A stretch of 54,049 nucleotides of DNA from Salinimicrobium profundisediminis (GTDB taxonomy: Bacteria; Bacteroidota; Bacteroidia; Flavobacteriales; Flavobacteriaceae), in the NCBI RefSeq assembly GCF_026241755.1, contig NZ_JAPJDA010000026.1, positions 1 to 54,049 of the forward strand, read 5' to 3'. The translations under genes and the position numbers were made by a program. Under the pieces are notes generated by a model, which was not told where the DNA came from, searched no databases, and was given only the letters and a program-made list of their open reading frames with translations. Positions 52,136 through 54,049 of this stretch are shown here, piece by piece; the stretch's first letter is position 1; each line of letters starts with the position of its first letter.

Positions 52136-52216
52136 CTTTGTTAAAATTATTAACTTTCTTATATAGTTGATTTGACTTTCGTCTTTACTGATTATTCACC
52201 TTTAAGACGAACAACT

Positions 52217-53476
52217 ATGACTTCAAAACAAACATTTTCTATCTTGTTCTGGGTTAACTCCTCCAGAGCTAAAGACAATATGGCCGAAATTTATGCCCGA
52301 ATTGTCGTCAACCGGAAAAGAGTTAATATCAGTTTAAAAACAAAAGTTGACATAAAAAAATGGGATAAAAACAAAGGACGATTAAAATCCAAAGATCCAG
52401 GTTCACTCCAGATAAATCGGTTCATCGAACAAACAAGGACGCAAATTTTTCAGTCTTACATGGACCTCCAAGCCAACAATGAGGCAGTTAGCGCTACATC
52501 CGTAAAATCTCGTTTTTTAGGAGAAGATGAGAATCATACCTCAATAAAGGAATTAATAGCATATCATAATGAAAAGATGCAACACGTTCTGAATCCTGCT
52601 ACTATGCGCCACTTCAAGACGAGTCAAAACTATATTATGGAGTACATTCAAAAAGAGTATAAATCTAAAGACTACCTACTTAAAAATCTTGATTATGGTT
52701 TTATAATTGGTTTCGAAAGCTTTTTGCGCTCCTATAAGCCGAAACATTATCAAGCACAAATTGGCAACAACACCATCATGAAACATATTCAGAGATTGAG
52801 AAAGATGGTAACCATGGCCTTTCATATGGAATGGATTACAAAAGATCCATTTGTAAAATTCAAACCTAAAATAATCAAGAAAGAAAGAGATTTCCTTACA
52901 CAAAACGAACTGGAAAGATTAGAAAAACTATCCTGCTCAGTGGAAAGGTTAACTCAGGTTAAGGATCTATTTGTTTTTAGCTGCTATACCGGAATCTCCT
53001 TTGGGGATATTATGTTACTAACCAAGAAAAACATTGTAGAAGGAGAGGACGGAAATCTTTGGATTATAACCAGTCGTCAAAAGACTTCTACCTCTGTAAA
53101 AGTTCCTCTACTACCTCAGGCTCTTGAGGTAATAGAAAAGTATCAAAAATGTCGTCGAACATCAATTACTGGAACGCTATTGCCCACATTATCGAACCAA
53201 AAGGTAAATTCATACTTAAAAGAAATAGCCTATCTATGTCAAATAAAGAAAAATCTCACTTTTCATATGGCACGACATACCTTTGCAACCACAGTTACTT
53301 TAACAAATGGGGTGCCGTTGGAAACAGTCTCTAAGCTTCTAGGTCACAATAAGTTATCCACCACACAAATTTACGCTAGGGTTATTGAAAAAAAGGTTAG
53401 CGAAGACATGCAAAATCTCAAAATGAAAATGGCCAGGAAAACAACAGACGAGTGTTCAGACAAGAAGAATCAGTGA
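52217..53476 (+). CDS. Tyrosine recombinase/integrase of Bacteroidota type
   Basis: The 419-residue protein has an N-terminal arm-DNA-binding domain (about 1-100; AEIYARIVVNRKRVNISLKT), a SAM-like core-binding domain (about 105-215) and a catalytic domain. Active-site residues are Lys289, His350, Arg353, His377 and nucleophile Tyr386 (TTQIYARV). The first Arg of the pentad is replaced by Ser261 (CYTGISFGD), as in IntDOT-like enzymes of conjugative elements. The ATG at 52217 was chosen; a TTG 15 codons earlier is possible. It points away from the adjacent tRNA-Arg, consistent with an integrated element starting here and running past the window edge. Confidence 0.93.
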   Translation: MTSKQTFSILFWVNSSRAKDNMAEIYARIVVNRKRVNISLKTKVDIKKWDKNKGRLKSKDPGSLQINRFIEQTRTQIFQSYMDLQANNEAVSATSVKSRFLGEDENHTSIKELIAYHNEKMQHVLNPATMRHFKTSQNYIMEYIQKEYKSKDYLLKNLDYGFIIGFESFLRSYKPKHYQAQIGNNTIMKHIQRLRKMVTMAFHMEWITKDPFVKFKPKIIKKERDFLTQNELERLEKLSCSVERLTQVKDLFVFSCYTGISFGDIMLLTKKNIVEGEDGNLWIITSRQKTSTSVKVPLLPQALEVIEKYQKCRRTSITGTLLPTLSNQKVNSYLKEIAYLCQIKKNLTFHMARHTFATTVTLTNGVPLETVSKLLGHNKLSTTQIYARVIEKKVSEDMQNLKMKMARKTTDECSDKKNQ

Positions 53477-54011
53477 TATCAGGAGGCTCTTAATGAGAAA
53501 AATATAATTCTCGTAATTCAGGTTGTTAAACTGCCAATACTCCTATTGATCCAATGGTTCTTCTTCTGAATTTTGACTGTGAAAGTCAAATCCACTAAAA
53601 TTTAGAATAATACAACCAGAGAAATTTTATTGTTATGCAATACTTTTTGCGATTTCAATCTCAATTTAATTATGACGTTATTCTAAATTATTGAAAGATA
53701 AATTTCGAAATATGAGAATAGGATAAGGAGAAATAAGGGACATTTTGTTTATGCATAAAATGATTGTTTACACCCTAAAGCACTTTTACTTGATATAGAA
53801 AAACATCTTATTCTTGACTTGAAAAAGCCCCTTCTACAGGTTCCTATAGATTATTATGTTTACACCTTGCATTTAAGGAATAAGCACGTATCCAAATTCA
53901 ATTTGAATACATCATTTGTAGGATTATAACTTCATTAACTTTTTTTTAGGGTTTTTTTTGCGGATCTGTTTTGCTCATTTCTTTCCGAAAAATGTCCCAA
54001 AAATTTTAATA
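53477..54011. other. AT-rich non-coding stretch behind the integrase
   Basis: I find no gene of credible length in these 535 bp. GTTTACACC occurs twice (53766-53774 and 53858-53866). The sequence is visibly richer in A and T than the rest of the window. Confidence 0.6.
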
Positions 54012-54049
54012 ATGAAGAACAACTACATCTTGAAATTTATATTATTTTC
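54012..54049 (+). CDS. Start of a gene cut by the window edge
   Basis: An ATG at 54012 opens a frame MKNNYILKFILF that runs off the end. The basic-then-hydrophobic start resembles a signal peptide, so an exported protein is likely. Only 12 codons are visible and no family can be named. Confidence 0.4.
   Translation, partial: MKNNYILKFILF

Noticed and set aside
51984-52216. Small gene between tRNA-Arg and the integrase
   Set aside because: Only a terminator and repeated GGTCAACAAA sites are seen; no frame of useful length.

Overview
The window looks like a chromosomal segment from a member of the Flavobacteriaceae (Bacteroidota), probably close to Gramella, Salegentibacter or Zunongwangia; the genus is inference. 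The support is of three kinds. First, lineage-typical families: a DnaJ with only two zinc-cluster motifs, type III glutamine synthetase, DUF6702 beside an M1 peptidase, a Lacal_2735-type small protein, a GxxExxY protein, and a 49-residue basic protein common in flavobacteria. Second, TAnnTTTG promoter boxes close upstream of many start codons, with few Shine-Dalgarno sequences. Third, many signal peptides and lipoboxes, AT-rich intergenic DNA, and an integrase of the type found on Bacteroidota elements. Nearly all of the window is core, housekeeping-like sequence; only the last ~2 kb looks like the edge of an integrated element.

Layout. 0.1-8.4 kb, minus strand: M1 peptidase with DUF6702, a RelE/ParE toxin-antitoxin pair, then a likely operon of ABC ATPase, ABC permease, DUF6268 beta-barrel protein and a sigma-54-type response regulator. 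8.6-10.3 kb: grpE-dnaJ, with a GG-N10-GC palindrome upstream. 10.4-16.3 kb: YceI lipoprotein, TIGR01777 epimerase-like protein, MnmD, DUF4920, IlvE, a Gmad2 lipoprotein, a MazG-like pyrophosphohydrolase and a small membrane protein. 16.4-22.9 kb: M49 peptidase, SRPBCC/GyrI-like protein, FluC, DUF1684, an esterase-like protein, a cold-shock protein and MarC. 23.1-25.5 kb: a split LigD without a ligase domain, plus a DUF1232 protein and an unknown. 25.9-36.8 kb: fused mutase IcmF, PurU, DUF4197, Lacal_2735, a BtuF-like protein, PyrF, PrfA, MsrA, the GxxExxY cassette and PurM. 36.9-45.1 kb: GlnN, a CaCA antiporter, a 49-aa protein, Apt, DUF892, DUF2383 with a poly-Ser tract, and an S9 peptidase. 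45.3-51.7 kb: Usp, a multi-PAS protein with an H-box but no ATPase, an overlapping response regulator, a Gfo/Idh/MocA oxidoreductase and an AGCS symporter. 51.9-54.0 kb: tRNA-Arg(ACG), a tyrosine recombinase, then AT-rich DNA to the edge.

Themes. Nucleotide metabolism is spread over several transcription units (purU, pyrF, purM, apt, MazG-like). Amino-acid and nitrogen metabolism is represented by ilvE, glnN and the AGCS symporter. IcmF is B12-dependent, and a signal-less BtuF-like protein lies about 2.3 kb away. Tail-to-tail gene pairs overlap by 4-19 bp at four places.

Most unusual signals. (1) A GxxExxY (PD-(D/E)XK-like) gene sits precisely between imperfect inverted repeats and fills the msrA-purM gap like a minimal mobile cassette. 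(2) Ten copies of a palindrome with core AAAAATGNCATTTTT are scattered over 46 kb, two of them inside genes. (3) PE and POL domains of LigD are separate abutting genes with no ligase. (4) A phospho-acceptor sensor has no kinase catalytic domain and overlaps a response-regulator gene. (5) Candidate arm-type repeats lie between a tRNA-Arg gene and an integrase gene.
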